NCBI GenBank assembly: GCA_028408365.1
Contig: JAOOLD010000003.1
Location: 1 to 64,000 of the forward strand
Direction of reading: 5' to 3'
Length of the DNA: 64,000 bases
From: Bacteroidota bacterium
Lineage (GTDB): Bacteria > Bacteroidota > Bacteroidia > Flavobacteriales > BACL11
Each line of letters starts with the position of its first letter. Position 1 is the stretch's first letter. Shown one piece after another: positions 9,254 through 18,915 of this stretch. The notes beneath the pieces were generated by a model, which saw only the letters and a list, made by a program, of their open reading frames with translations, searched no databases and was not told where the DNA came from. The position numbers were made by a program, and so were the translations under genes.

Positions 9254-10300
9254 TCAACATAGTTTATAAACATCTCCAACTATAGAGTCTTTTACTGCGC
9301 CAGTAACACTTTTTAGACAATTAATTTCATTATTTAGTTTTAGGACTGCTAAAAAACCAAATATCATAGCTTCTTTAAAGTCAATTAATTCGTTAGATGG
9401 AATAATTATTTCTGAAGAAGAAAAATCACAAATTCTATCCATAAGAAATTTATTTTTAGCTCCCCCTCCTGTGACGAGTGTTTTTTGAGATTTTAGATTA
9501 GTACCTATTTGAAAGGCTATATGTTCAACAATTGTTCTTAAAATATCTATGACTTTAAATGAATTACTAATTCTTGTTAAGAAATTCTGCTCTAACCACT
9601 CTCTTGAAAGAGATTTAGGACTTTTTGAAGAATAAAATTGAATTTTATTTAATTCATTATATAAGCACTTAATCATATTTCCGCTTCTAGAAATTTCACC
9701 ACCACTGTCAAATTCTTTCCCCAACTTTCTACAGTAGAAGTTAAGTGCAATATTTGCGGGACAAATATCAAATGCCTTAATTGAATTATTTGATTTGACA
9801 GATAAATTTGCAAATCCTCCAATGTTTAAGCAATACTTATATTGTTGAAATAATAATTTATCCCCAATTGGTACTAGAGGAGCTCCTTGACCTCCAAAGT
9901 CAATATCTTTTTTTCTAAAGTTGTTTATAGTTGTTATCCTACATAGCTCATTAATTACCTTTCCTGAGCCAATTTGTAATGTAATTTTTTTTGAAGGATC
10001 ATGAAAAACTGTATGTCCATGGCTCGAAATAACATCAGCTTTAATTTTATTTTTCTCTATAAAATGATTTATTTTATCACTTATATGCTTTGCAAATTCA
10101 ATGTCAATCTCTTTAATTTTTTTTTCATTCTCTAAATGAAGATTAATTAAGGTTTTTTTCCAAAAATTACAATAGTGGTAAGTTTTAGAGTTCAAGATTT
10201 CATATTTCCATTTTTTGTTTTTAATAAATCTGCAAAATGAAATGTCAAGTCCATCAACTGAAGTACCTGACATAACACCTATTACATTGTATTTTTTCAT
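9254..10300 (-). CDS. anmK: Anhydro-N-acetylmuramic acid kinase
   Basis: GVMSGTSVDGLDISF, SSHGHTVFHDP, GGQGAPLVPIGD, VTGGGAKN. Confidence 0.92.
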   Translation of the reverse strand: MKKYNVIGVMSGTSVDGLDISFCRFIKNKKWKYEILNSKTYHYCNFWKKTLINLHLENEKKIKEIDIEFAKHISDKINHFIEKNKIKADVISSHGHTVFHDPSKKITLQIGSGKVINELCRITTINNFRKKDIDFGGQGAPLVPIGDKLLFQQYKYCLNIGGFANLSVKSNNSIKAFDICPANIALNFYCRKLGKEFDSGGEISRSGNMIKCLYNELNKIQFYSSKSPKSLSREWLEQNFLTRISNSFKVIDILRTIVEHIAFQIGTNLKSQKTLVTGGGAKNKFLMDRICDFSSSEIIIPSNELIDFKEAMIFGFLAVLKLNNEINCLKSVTGAVKDSIVGDVYKLC

Positions 10301-10333
10301 TTAATTACTGCTTATTAAGTTTATTAAAAAGTG

Positions 10334-10341
10334 TAATTTTG
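10334..10341 (+). promoter_or_regulatory. -7 box TAATTTTG upstream of acyl-CoA dehydrogenase
   Basis: Matches TAnnTTTG, 14 nt before the ATG. Confidence 0.4.
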
Positions 10342-10355
10342 TTCAAAATACAAAA

Positions 10356-11495
10356 ATGAATTTTGAATTAACAGAAGAACAGATTTTAATCCGTGAAACA
10401 GCAAAAGAATTCACTAACAATCATTTACTTCCAGGTGTAATTGAGAGAGACGAAAATCAGCAATTTCCGAAAGATCAAATAAAAAAATTAGGTGAATTAG
10501 GATTTATGGGAATGATGGTAGATCCCAAATATGGTGGAGGTGGAATGGACACAGTTTCATATGTATTAGCAATGGAAGAATTTTCAAAAGTAGATGCCTC
10601 AACATCTGTTATTGTATCAGTTAATAATTCGTTAGTATGTTGGGGTATAGAAACATATGGAAACGATTTTCAAAAAGAAAAATATTTGAGCTTGTTAGCT
10701 ACTGGTGAAAAAATAGGCGCTTTTTGCCTTTCTGAACCTGAAGCAGGAAGTGATGCGACTTCACAAAGAACTACGGCTATTGAAAAAGAGAATCATTATC
10801 TGCTTAATGGCACAAAAAACTGGATAACCAATGGAAATTCAGCATCCATTTATTTAGTTATTGCTCAAACCCATCCTGAAAAAGGACATAAAGGAATTAA
10901 TGTTTTTATAGTCGAGAAAGATTTTGAAGGTTTTGTTGTTGGTCCAAAAGAAAACAAGCTTGGAATTAGAGGGTCTGACACACACTCAATTATGTTTACT
11001 GATGTTAAGGTCCCGAAAGAAAACAGAATAGGAGAGGATGGTTTTGGATTTAAATTTGCGATGAAGACTCTTTCAGGAGGTAGGATTGGTATTGCAGCTC
11101 AAGCTTTAGGAATTGCATCTGGATCTTTAGAGTTTTCACTAAAATACTCTAAGGAAAGAAAAGCTTTTGGTAAGGAAATTAATAAACACCAAGCAATTGC
11201 TTTCAAGCTTGCTGAAATGGCCACAGAAGTTGAAGCTGCAAGACTTCTATGTATAAAAGCTGCATGGCTTAAAGATAATGGTATGAATTATGATGAGGCT
11301 AGTGCTGTTGCAAAATTATATTCCTCTGATTTAGCAATGAAAGCTTCTGTTGAGGCTGTACAAATACATGGTGGTTACGGGTTTGTAAAAGAGTATCATG
11401 TTGAAAGACTAATGAGAGATGCAAAAATCACTCAAATTTATGAAGGAACATCCGAAATTCAGAAAATAGTAATATCTAGATCAATTTTAAGTTAG
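10356..11495 (+). CDS. Acyl-CoA dehydrogenase (short-chain/butyryl-CoA dehydrogenase-like)
   Basis: GAFCLSEPEAGSDA, KNWITNG, GTSEIQKIVISR. Confidence 0.93.
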   Translation: MNFELTEEQILIRETAKEFTNNHLLPGVIERDENQQFPKDQIKKLGELGFMGMMVDPKYGGGGMDTVSYVLAMEEFSKVDASTSVIVSVNNSLVCWGIETYGNDFQKEKYLSLLATGEKIGAFCLSEPEAGSDATSQRTTAIEKENHYLLNGTKNWITNGNSASIYLVIAQTHPEKGHKGINVFIVEKDFEGFVVGPKENKLGIRGSDTHSIMFTDVKVPKENRIGEDGFGFKFAMKTLSGGRIGIAAQALGIASGSLEFSLKYSKERKAFGKEINKHQAIAFKLAEMATEVEAARLLCIKAAWLKDNGMNYDEASAVAKLYSSDLAMKASVEAVQIHGGYGFVKEYHVERLMRDAKITQIYEGTSEIQKIVISRSILS

Positions 11496-12752
11496 TTACA
11501 AGTAATTTAGAATTTTTTCCAAAGTAATTGATCTAGACCCTTTAACCAGTATAAAATACTTTTCTAATTCTAATAAATTTTTCTTAGGAACTGAATCCAC
11601 ATTTTTGAATGAATTTTCCTTTTTTATTGAACTAAATATATCACCAACTAATATAAATTCATATTCTTTTTCTGTAATTAAATTAATTATTTCTTGGTGT
11701 TCTATTTCTGATTTATCTCCCAACTCTAGCATATCTCCCAATATTAAAAATTTCTTTTCATATTTTATATAATCAAAATAATTTATAGTTTCTCTCATGC
11801 TGTTTGGATTTGCGTTGTATGCGTCCATGAAAACTTTGTTTCTTTTTGTTTTTATTATTTGTGATCTATTATTTTTTGGAATGTAGTTCTGAACAGCTTC
11901 TTGAATTAAAAACTTATCAATTTTGAAGTAATCTCCAATGCAAATCGCTAAAGCCAGATTAAATTTTTGATATTTGCCAATTAAATTTGATTTAAAAGTT
12001 TTTCCAAGACAAAAAACATTTACGTATATATCATCGATAGTGATTTGTGGTGCATATATTGATTCAGATCCATAGCTAATCGAATTTAATCCATAAGTTC
12101 TTTTTGACAATTTTTTATCGTCACTGTTTACAAATATAGTACCATTATTCTTGTCTAGATATCTGTAAAGTTCAGTTTTTCCTATTAAAATATTGTCAAT
12201 AGAACCAAATCCCTCAAGATGCGCCTTTCCTATATTTGTGATTATTCCAAAATTAGGTTTTGCAATTTCACATAATAATTCAATCTCTTTTAAATGATTT
12301 GCGCCCATCTCTATTACGGCGAACTGATGACTTTTATTAAGTTTTAATAATGTGAGAGGAACTCCAATGTGATTATTCAGATTCCCTTCTGTTGATAAAA
12401 CATTATACTTTTTTCTTAAAACGGAGCTGATGAGTTCTTTTGATGTTGTTTTGCCATTGGATCCAGTTATTGCTATTAAACTGCACGCTAACTTAGATCT
12501 GTGAAGGCTTGCAAGTTCTTGAAGACAAATCAAAACATCGTCGACAAGAATGTACTTTTCACTTTTTTTATATTTTTTATCATCTATTACACAAAATGAA
12601 CATCCTTGTGATAAGGCTTGATCTGCAAAAAGATTTCCATTAAAGTTTTTGCCTTTTAGGCTGAAAAAAATAGTATTTTTCTTTGTTTGTCTGCTATCAG
12701 TACATACTCCTTCAGATTCAAGAAATAATTTATATATATCTTCTATTAGCAT
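11496..12752 (-). CDS. murF: UDP-N-acetylmuramoyl-tripeptide--D-alanyl-D-alanine ligase
   Basis: IAITGSNGKTTSKELI, VIEMGANHLKEI, DAYNANPNSM. Confidence 0.93.
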   Translation of the reverse strand: MLIEDIYKLFLESEGVCTDSRQTKKNTIFFSLKGKNFNGNLFADQALSQGCSFCVIDDKKYKKSEKYILVDDVLICLQELASLHRSKLACSLIAITGSNGKTTSKELISSVLRKKYNVLSTEGNLNNHIGVPLTLLKLNKSHQFAVIEMGANHLKEIELLCEIAKPNFGIITNIGKAHLEGFGSIDNILIGKTELYRYLDKNNGTIFVNSDDKKLSKRTYGLNSISYGSESIYAPQITIDDIYVNVFCLGKTFKSNLIGKYQKFNLALAICIGDYFKIDKFLIQEAVQNYIPKNNRSQIIKTKRNKVFMDAYNANPNSMRETINYFDYIKYEKKFLILGDMLELGDKSEIEHQEIINLITEKEYEFILVGDIFSSIKKENSFKNVDSVPKKNLLELEKYFILVKGSRSITLEKILNYL

Positions 12753-12786
12753 AAAAAAACCCCAGTTAAGGGGTTTCTATTTTTTT
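12753..12786 (-). terminator. Rho-independent terminator downstream of gldJ, abutting the murF start codon
   Basis: Minus strand: AAACCCCTTAACTGGGGTTTTTTTATG (ATG = murF). Confidence 0.75.
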
Positions 12787-12797
12787 AAGTCATTGAA

Positions 12798-14399
12798 TTA
12801 TTGTCTTCTTTTTTCATAATTGACACCTCTTCTTTGATTTTCAGCAAGATTGCTTTTTGGAGCTCCAACTCTGTCCATTGCACATCTAAATCCAATATGG
12901 TCAGAGGATTGATCTTGATCAAGAAATCTTCTGGTACCTGGGTTAAGCCAGTAAGCTCTGTCCTTCCAAGATCCCCCTTTGTACACTCTTGTTCTATCTG
13001 TGATCATTGAAGAATTTCCGTAGTCATACATTTCAGTACTATTTCCGGTTCTCGTATTGTTTTCATATTTATCAGCACGTTGGTTCCACTTGTCAATTTT
13101 CACTTTTGAAGTGTCTTTATCTGATGTCTCATCCAGAAAAGTGTTCCAATCAATTCCCATTTGCGACTCTATGTCTCCATCTAAATAATTGATGTTATCA
13201 GATTTTTTATAGTTTCTTCTATAGACATTGTCGGCATCATCAACAGGAACCATTGTTATTCTGCCGAGACTATCTTTTTCCGCAATGAATCCATCTTCAT
13301 CTTTTTTCTGTGTCTGATATACATTTCCTCTAAATGGCCTATGATCTGTTGTAAAAGTTTGCTCGATTACAGGACGATAAACATCAAGTACCCATTCGGA
13401 AACGTTACCGGCCATATTGTATAAACCGTAATCATTAGGCCAATAAGATCTCACTGGTCCAGTGATATCAGCATTGTCATTAAGGTTTCCTGAAACACCC
13501 ATGTTATCACCTCTTCCTCTTTTAAAGTTTGCCATTATTTCTCCTTGATTTTTGTTTGAGCTATTTCTTAAAGATGCTCCGTTCCAAGGATATATTTTTC
13601 TTTCGGAAATATTTTCATCATTTGTGTTACCAACATATCCAAGTGCAGCAAATTCCCACTCAGCCTCGGTTGGTAGTCTATATTTAGGCAATAAAAGTCC
13701 ATCTCTCATTTTTATTCTTCTAGACTTTTCACCAGTTGATGGGTCATAGTTTCTCGGATTCTTTTTGACAATTCCTTCGTATTGACCTGCTAGATAAGCT
13801 TCGGTATTAAATGTATTGTCATCAACCTGTTCAATATCTTCTTTTAGAATTCCTTCATTAATAAGAATTCTTTCATTAACACGATCAGTTCTCCAATTAC
13901 AATAATTATTTGCTTGTGACCAACTAACACCAACAACAGGATAATTTCTGTAAGCGGGATGTCTTAGGTATTGGGTAACATATGGCTCATTATATCCTAA
14001 TTTATCTCTCCAAACTAAAGTATCAGGAAGAGCTTTTGTGTAAACTTCAGGATATGATTGACCATATACTCTTTTTAACCAGTATAAATACTCTAAATAA
14101 TCTGTGTTACTAACTTCAGTTTCATCTAAATAAAAGGATGAAACAGTTACTCTTCTAGGAACATTATTCCATTCATACATTACATCTTGCTCAACTCTGC
14201 CCATTGAAAAAGTTCCTCCTTCAATGAACATTAGTCCAGGGCCTGTCATTTGTTCAGTAAATTTTGTATTTACTTCAAACCCACCTGATTTGGTTTCGTT
14301 GTAGTTCCATCCAGTAGTTGGGGATGTACTTTTCTTAGAACATGAGCTTAGAGCTAAGCTAATTGTTATTATTGTTAAAATTTTAAATGATATTTTCAT
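12798..14399 (-). CDS. gldJ: Gliding motility/T9SS lipoprotein GldJ (SUMF1-like domain without catalytic Cys)
   Basis: Lipobox ALSSCSKKSTSPTTGWNYN; FIEGGTFSMGRVEQDVMYEWNN; murF/porU/porV neighbourhood. Confidence 0.9.
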   Translation of the reverse strand: MKISFKILTIITISLALSSCSKKSTSPTTGWNYNETKSGGFEVNTKFTEQMTGPGLMFIEGGTFSMGRVEQDVMYEWNNVPRRVTVSSFYLDETEVSNTDYLEYLYWLKRVYGQSYPEVYTKALPDTLVWRDKLGYNEPYVTQYLRHPAYRNYPVVGVSWSQANNYCNWRTDRVNERILINEGILKEDIEQVDDNTFNTEAYLAGQYEGIVKKNPRNYDPSTGEKSRRIKMRDGLLLPKYRLPTEAEWEFAALGYVGNTNDENISERKIYPWNGASLRNSSNKNQGEIMANFKRGRGDNMGVSGNLNDNADITGPVRSYWPNDYGLYNMAGNVSEWVLDVYRPVIEQTFTTDHRPFRGNVYQTQKKDEDGFIAEKDSLGRITMVPVDDADNVYRRNYKKSDNINYLDGDIESQMGIDWNTFLDETSDKDTSKVKIDKWNQRADKYENNTRTGNSTEMYDYGNSSMITDRTRVYKGGSWKDRAYWLNPGTRRFLDQDQSSDHIGFRCAMDRVGAPKSNLAENQRRGVNYEKRRQ

Positions 14400-14414
14400 A
14401 ATTATTGTTTTAAT

Positions 14415-15404
14415 CTAAAATTGTGGGCAACTGATTGTGTTAAATGATTTACTTCTAGTTTTATTAGGCAAATAAATTGTAAATGATAGTTCGTGAGCTC
14501 CAAGAGTATTACTATTCTTAAGATTACTCACTGTTATATCATAACTATATCCAAATTTGAAGTTATCTTGTAATAGACCGATTAGCAAGATAAAGGAATC
14601 AAAGTTTTCAATACTATGTCTGGCCCATAATCCTCCTACAAATGGTCCTCTATACACATACATACCATAATTAAACTGTTGAAAATCTTGTTGTTTCTGA
14701 TACAAAAAGTTTGGAGAAATCATAGTTACATTGTTACTGTATCTATTTATTGGAAAATTCCCACCAAAATGTGTAGTTATTTTTGTGGGTAATGAACTTT
14801 CACTAATAAAACCTTGATTAGGTTGGGTTAAGTGGTGAGCAGCAAAACCAAAATAGAAATTTTCGGTGTATCCTACAAAACCAGTGGAAAAGTCAGGAAA
14901 CTGTTTGTAGCTGGGATTGTTGGCTATGTTCTCTTGAGTATTGTAAATAAAACCATATTTTGGATCAATCATGTCTCCAAATGTTAGGTTGTCCCAGTTA
15001 AGATCCATTCTTCTGTAAGTTGCTTCAAAGCCAGCGTTTATCCGAAATTTCCTACTTACCTCAAGGTGATAAGCGTAAATTATTGATGCAGTATTTACTT
15101 GCAAATTTCCATCACCGCTCCTGTCATTAACAAACATGACTCCTAATCCACCACCAATTTTGTCAACATATTGGTCGTATGAAACTGCTGTTGTGACATA
15201 AGTTCGGCCAATACCTGGCCATTGATCTCTATAATTCAAGTTACCTCTAGGGGCACCCTTAGGTGCTGAACCTGAAAAGGCAGGGTTGAGATATAATGGG
15301 TTAGCATAAAACTGACTAAAGGCAGGGTCTTGAGCTTTTGATTCTTTCTGAGATGAGAAAAAACAAACAACTGCAAAAATCATTACTAGATTTATCTTCT
15401 TCAA
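14415..15404 (-). CDS. PorP/SprF family type IX secretion membrane protein (start uncertain)
   Basis: QDPAFSQFYANPLYLNPAFSGSA...; track start 15434 lies inside a -7 box, so a downstream TTG near 15404 is preferred. Confidence 0.88.
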   Translation of the reverse strand: MKKINLVMIFAVVCFFSSQKESKAQDPAFSQFYANPLYLNPAFSGSAPKGAPRGNLNYRDQWPGIGRTYVTTAVSYDQYVDKIGGGLGVMFVNDRSGDGNLQVNTASIIYAYHLEVSRKFRINAGFEATYRRMDLNWDNLTFGDMIDPKYGFIYNTQENIANNPSYKQFPDFSTGFVGYTENFYFGFAAHHLTQPNQGFISESSLPTKITTHFGGNFPINRYSNNVTMISPNFLYQKQQDFQQFNYGMYVYRGPFVGGLWARHSIENFDSFILLIGLLQDNFKFGYSYDITVSNLKNSNTLGAHELSFTIYLPNKTRSKSFNTISCPQF

Positions 15405-15431
15405 TTTCTTATAGATTATTTGTGTCAAACA

Positions 15432-15439
15432 CAAAAATA
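15432..15439 (-). promoter_or_regulatory. -7 box TATTTTTG for the PorP/SprF-like gene
   Basis: Reverse complement of caaaaata. Confidence 0.4.
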
Positions 15440-15510
15440 AACAATTTATTTGTTTTCAACTTTTTTTATGTGAAATAAACAAGAATTAGTTTCGTTTAGA
15501 AAAGGTTAAT

Positions 15511-15518
15511 TAACTTTG
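15511..15518 (+). promoter_or_regulatory. -7 box TAACTTTG, 4 nt before porU ATG (predicted leaderless)
   Basis: taactttg-taat-atg. Confidence 0.55.
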
Positions 15519-15522
15519 TAAT

Positions 15523-18500
15523 ATGAGATTAATATCTGTGTTTCTTATTTTTAGTTTATCTTCTTTTTCACAAGAAAATTCTCAAAATAGTTCGATTTTC
15601 TCATCAGGAAACTGGTTCAAGATTTGTGTTGAAAATGATGGAGTATATAAATTAAGCAAGGAAGATCTCAATAATATGGGAATAGATAACCCAATTTATT
15701 GTGATCAAATTTCAATTTTCGGCAACTCATTTGGCATGCTTCCAAATAAAAATTCAGATTATAGGCCGCTAGAAATCACTGAAAATAGCATAAAATTAAT
15801 TGACTTGAATCAAAACAATATTTTAGAGAGTGAGGATATAATTTTATTTTATGGAAAATCACCAAACGAATGGGTTTTTAACTCAAGTTCTAAAAATTTT
15901 GAGTACGAGCAACATTTATATGATGACAAAAATTGTTATTTCATAAATGTTGAAGGAATTGGTCAATCAAAGAGAATAATGCTTGATAATGTTTCTACAA
16001 CATCTCCAACAATCGTTAATACCTTTAATGATATGGCTGTTGTTGAAAATGAAACAGAAAATCTTATAGAGTCAGGTAGTCAATGGTTTGGACAAAGATT
16101 CGATTTTCAAGTCCAAAAATCTTACAGTTTTAATTTTCCAAATCTAAGTAATGATTCAATTTATTTAAAAATTTCAGCTGTTTCTCGTTCTACATCAAGC
16201 TCCAGATTTGATATTCGAGCTCAAGGCAATATTATTGGTAATATAAACATATCTCCAATTTCAGGAAATTATGCTTCAGACTATGCAAAAGATGAAGTTT
16301 TTAACAACTATTTTTTGTCTAACTCTGACAATTTGCAAGTTGAGTTAACTTATGTACCTCAAATTTCCAATTCTACAGGCTGGCTCGATTACATTGAGAT
16401 TAATGCAGAAAGAGAACTAAATTTTGTCGGTACTCAAATGTTATTTACAAATTGTAAATCTATTACATCAGAAGATAGAAAATACCTCATCAACAACGTT
16501 AGCACAAATCAATCAATTTGGGATATAACCAAGAAAAATGATGTTGTTCAAAAAGAAATTACGTTTTCAAATAATCAGGCTCAGATTTTTTCGAAAGATG
16601 ATTTGTGTAATGAATTCATTATATTCACCAATTCTAACTATCTCACCCCTAGCTTTTATGGGAAAATAGAGAATCAAAATTTAAAAGAAATATCTAATGA
16701 GACTGAATACATAATTATAACTTCCAAAGATTTTGAATCTCAAGCGTATCAAATCTCAGATCTTCATTCCTCTTATGATAATTTAGTTTGTGAAGTTGTT
16801 GTAATAGATCTTATTTACAATGAATTTTCTTCAGGTGTAAAAGATATCACTGCTTTAAGAGATTTTATAAGATTTCAATACCTCAAAGAAAATTCTCAAC
16901 TCTCATACATTCTTCTACTTGGTGATGGTTCATATGATATGAAAAATAGAGTTCAAAACAACACTGATTTTATACCAACTTATCAAGCTAAAAACTCATT
17001 TCATCCAGTCAATTCTTATGTTTCCGATGATTACTTTGTAATGCTAGACGAAGATGATGGTGATTTTTTAAATGATATAATTGATTTACCAATTGGCAGA
17101 ATACCAATTTCAAATCAACAACAAGCAAATGACTTCGTTGAAAAATTATATAGTTATTATTCAAATTATTCACTGGGTTCATGGAGAAATAATTTCACTT
17201 TTATTGCTGACGATTGTGATAATGAATTTTTAGGATCTAATACACATATGTGGCAAGCTGATAGTTTGGCTAACATAATTGACGATAATGTTCAAAATTT
17301 TAATATAAATAAAATTTTTCTAGATAATTACAATCAAATTTCAACTGCTGGCGGTCCTAGAAGTCCTGATGCCCAAAATGCAATAAATGAAGCCATAAGT
17401 AAGGGTTCTCTATTTGTTAATTATACTGGACACGGTGGTGAACTAGGATGGACACAAGAAAGAATACTTGAGCTTTCTCAAATAAATCAATGGTCTAATA
17501 TTTATAGAATGCCGATTTTTATGACTGCAACTTGTAAATTTAGCAGATTCGACTCACCAACTGTCAGTTCTGCTGGAGAACAACTCTTATTAAATCCAAA
17601 AGGTGGTGCAATTGCATTGCTCAGTACTACAAGATTAGTTTATTCTAATCCAAACTATAACCTTAATAAAAAGTTTATTAATTCTATTGTTAATAATACT
17701 AATCTTAACGATCAAAAAATTAAACTTGGAGATATTTTTCTGGAGACCAAAGTTAACAGTGGTTCTAGCTTAAATAACAGAAATTTTACTCTTTTGGGAG
17801 ATCCTGCATTGACAATTAATTTCGCTGAAAACTTAATTGAAATAACTGAAAGTTCTGTCGATACTATGAAGGCGTTTTCAGAGGTTTCAGTAACAGGAAT
17901 AGTAAAAAATAATTCAGGTTCAAAAATTGAGAACTTTAATGGGTTTTTAAATGCCAAAGTTTATGAATATGAAAGAAATTTGTCTACGCTAGGGCAACAG
18001 AATTGTACACCAATGCCATATAGAGATCAAAGCTCTTTGATATTTAATGGAAACTGCACGGTTGTAAACGGAGATTTTAATTTTAAATTCACTGTTCCAG
18101 GTGATATCTCATACTTGTTTGGAAATGCCAAGATAAGTATGTATGCATTTGATACAACTAATACATTAACTGATGCTAAGGGCTATGATGAAAGTTTTGT
18201 AATAGGTGGTATTGAAAATAACTTTGTTGAAGATAATCAAGGTCCTCAAATTGATTTATATATCGACAATAGAAATTTTATTGATGGAGGAATCAGCAGT
18301 GAAAATCCTGTGCTAATTGTTGATTTATTTGACGAGAGTGGTATTAATACAACTCTTAATGGAATTGGACATCAAATTACTGCCACTTTGAATGGTGGAC
18401 CACCAGTAATATTAAATGATTTTTATACATCAGCATTAGATAACTATAGATCTGGAACAATAGAATATCAATTTTTCTCACTTGAAGATGGTGAGTACAT

Positions 18501-18888
18501 AGTTAATGTCAAAGCATGGGACTCTTTTAACAATTCCAGCGAGAAAAGTATAACTTTCTACATTAGAGACGGAAATGTTCTCTCCATTAAAAATTTTCAA
18601 TGCTTGCCAAATCCAGTTGTAAGTAACTGTAATTTCTATTTTGAGCATAATCAATCATCAACTTCTCTAAAAATCAATATAATTATCTATGATATGCTTG
18701 GAAATAAAATCAAAAAAATTAAGAGAACATTTGATGGTCAGAGTAGCAGAATAGGTCCTATACTATGGAATTTACGAGATGAAACCAATGTAATTGATGG
18801 GGGTATATATATTGCTAAGTTATTTGTTGAGAACGAAATTGGCTCGACTAAGACTAAATCAAATAGAATTATAATAATTAATGAATAA
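15523..18888 (+). CDS. porU: Type IX secretion system sortase PorU (peptidase C25 family)
   Basis: NYTGHGGELGW (His) and MTATCKFSRFD (Cys) of the gingipain/C25 fold; followed by porV. Confidence 0.93.
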   Translation: MRLISVFLIFSLSSFSQENSQNSSIFSSGNWFKICVENDGVYKLSKEDLNNMGIDNPIYCDQISIFGNSFGMLPNKNSDYRPLEITENSIKLIDLNQNNILESEDIILFYGKSPNEWVFNSSSKNFEYEQHLYDDKNCYFINVEGIGQSKRIMLDNVSTTSPTIVNTFNDMAVVENETENLIESGSQWFGQRFDFQVQKSYSFNFPNLSNDSIYLKISAVSRSTSSSRFDIRAQGNIIGNINISPISGNYASDYAKDEVFNNYFLSNSDNLQVELTYVPQISNSTGWLDYIEINAERELNFVGTQMLFTNCKSITSEDRKYLINNVSTNQSIWDITKKNDVVQKEITFSNNQAQIFSKDDLCNEFIIFTNSNYLTPSFYGKIENQNLKEISNETEYIIITSKDFESQAYQISDLHSSYDNLVCEVVVIDLIYNEFSSGVKDITALRDFIRFQYLKENSQLSYILLLGDGSYDMKNRVQNNTDFIPTYQAKNSFHPVNSYVSDDYFVMLDEDDGDFLNDIIDLPIGRIPISNQQQANDFVEKLYSYYSNYSLGSWRNNFTFIADDCDNEFLGSNTHMWQADSLANIIDDNVQNFNINKIFLDNYNQISTAGGPRSPDAQNAINEAISKGSLFVNYTGHGGELGWTQERILELSQINQWSNIYRMPIFMTATCKFSRFDSPTVSSAGEQLLLNPKGGAIALLSTTRLVYSNPNYNLNKKFINSIVNNTNLNDQKIKLGDIFLETKVNSGSSLNNRNFTLLGDPALTINFAENLIEITESSVDTMKAFSEVSVTGIVKNNSGSKIENFNGFLNAKVYEYERNLSTLGQQNCTPMPYRDQSSLIFNGNCTVVNGDFNFKFTVPGDISYLFGNAKISMYAFDTTNTLTDAKGYDESFVIGGIENNFVEDNQGPQIDLYIDNRNFIDGGISSENPVLIVDLFDESGINTTLNGIGHQITATLNGGPPVILNDFYTSALDNYRSGTIEYQFFSLEDGEYIVNVKAWDSFNNSSEKSITFYIRDGNVLSIKNFQCLPNPVVSNCNFYFEHNQSSTSLKINIIIYDMLGNKIKKIKRTFDGQSSRIGPILWNLRDETNVIDGGIYIAKLFVENEIGSTKTKSNRIIIINE

Positions 18889-18903
18889 TAACGTTAATTG
18901 CAA

Positions 18904-18911
18904 TATATTTG
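18904..18911 (+). promoter_or_regulatory. -7 box TATATTTG, 4 nt before porV ATG
   Basis: tatatttg-aaaa-atg. Confidence 0.5.
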
Positions 18912-18915
18912 AAAA

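Noticed and set aside
12798-14399. GldJ as a second formylglycine-generating enzyme
   Set aside because: The catalytic cysteine region is replaced (GGSWKDRAYWLNPG); typical of the structural GldJ family.
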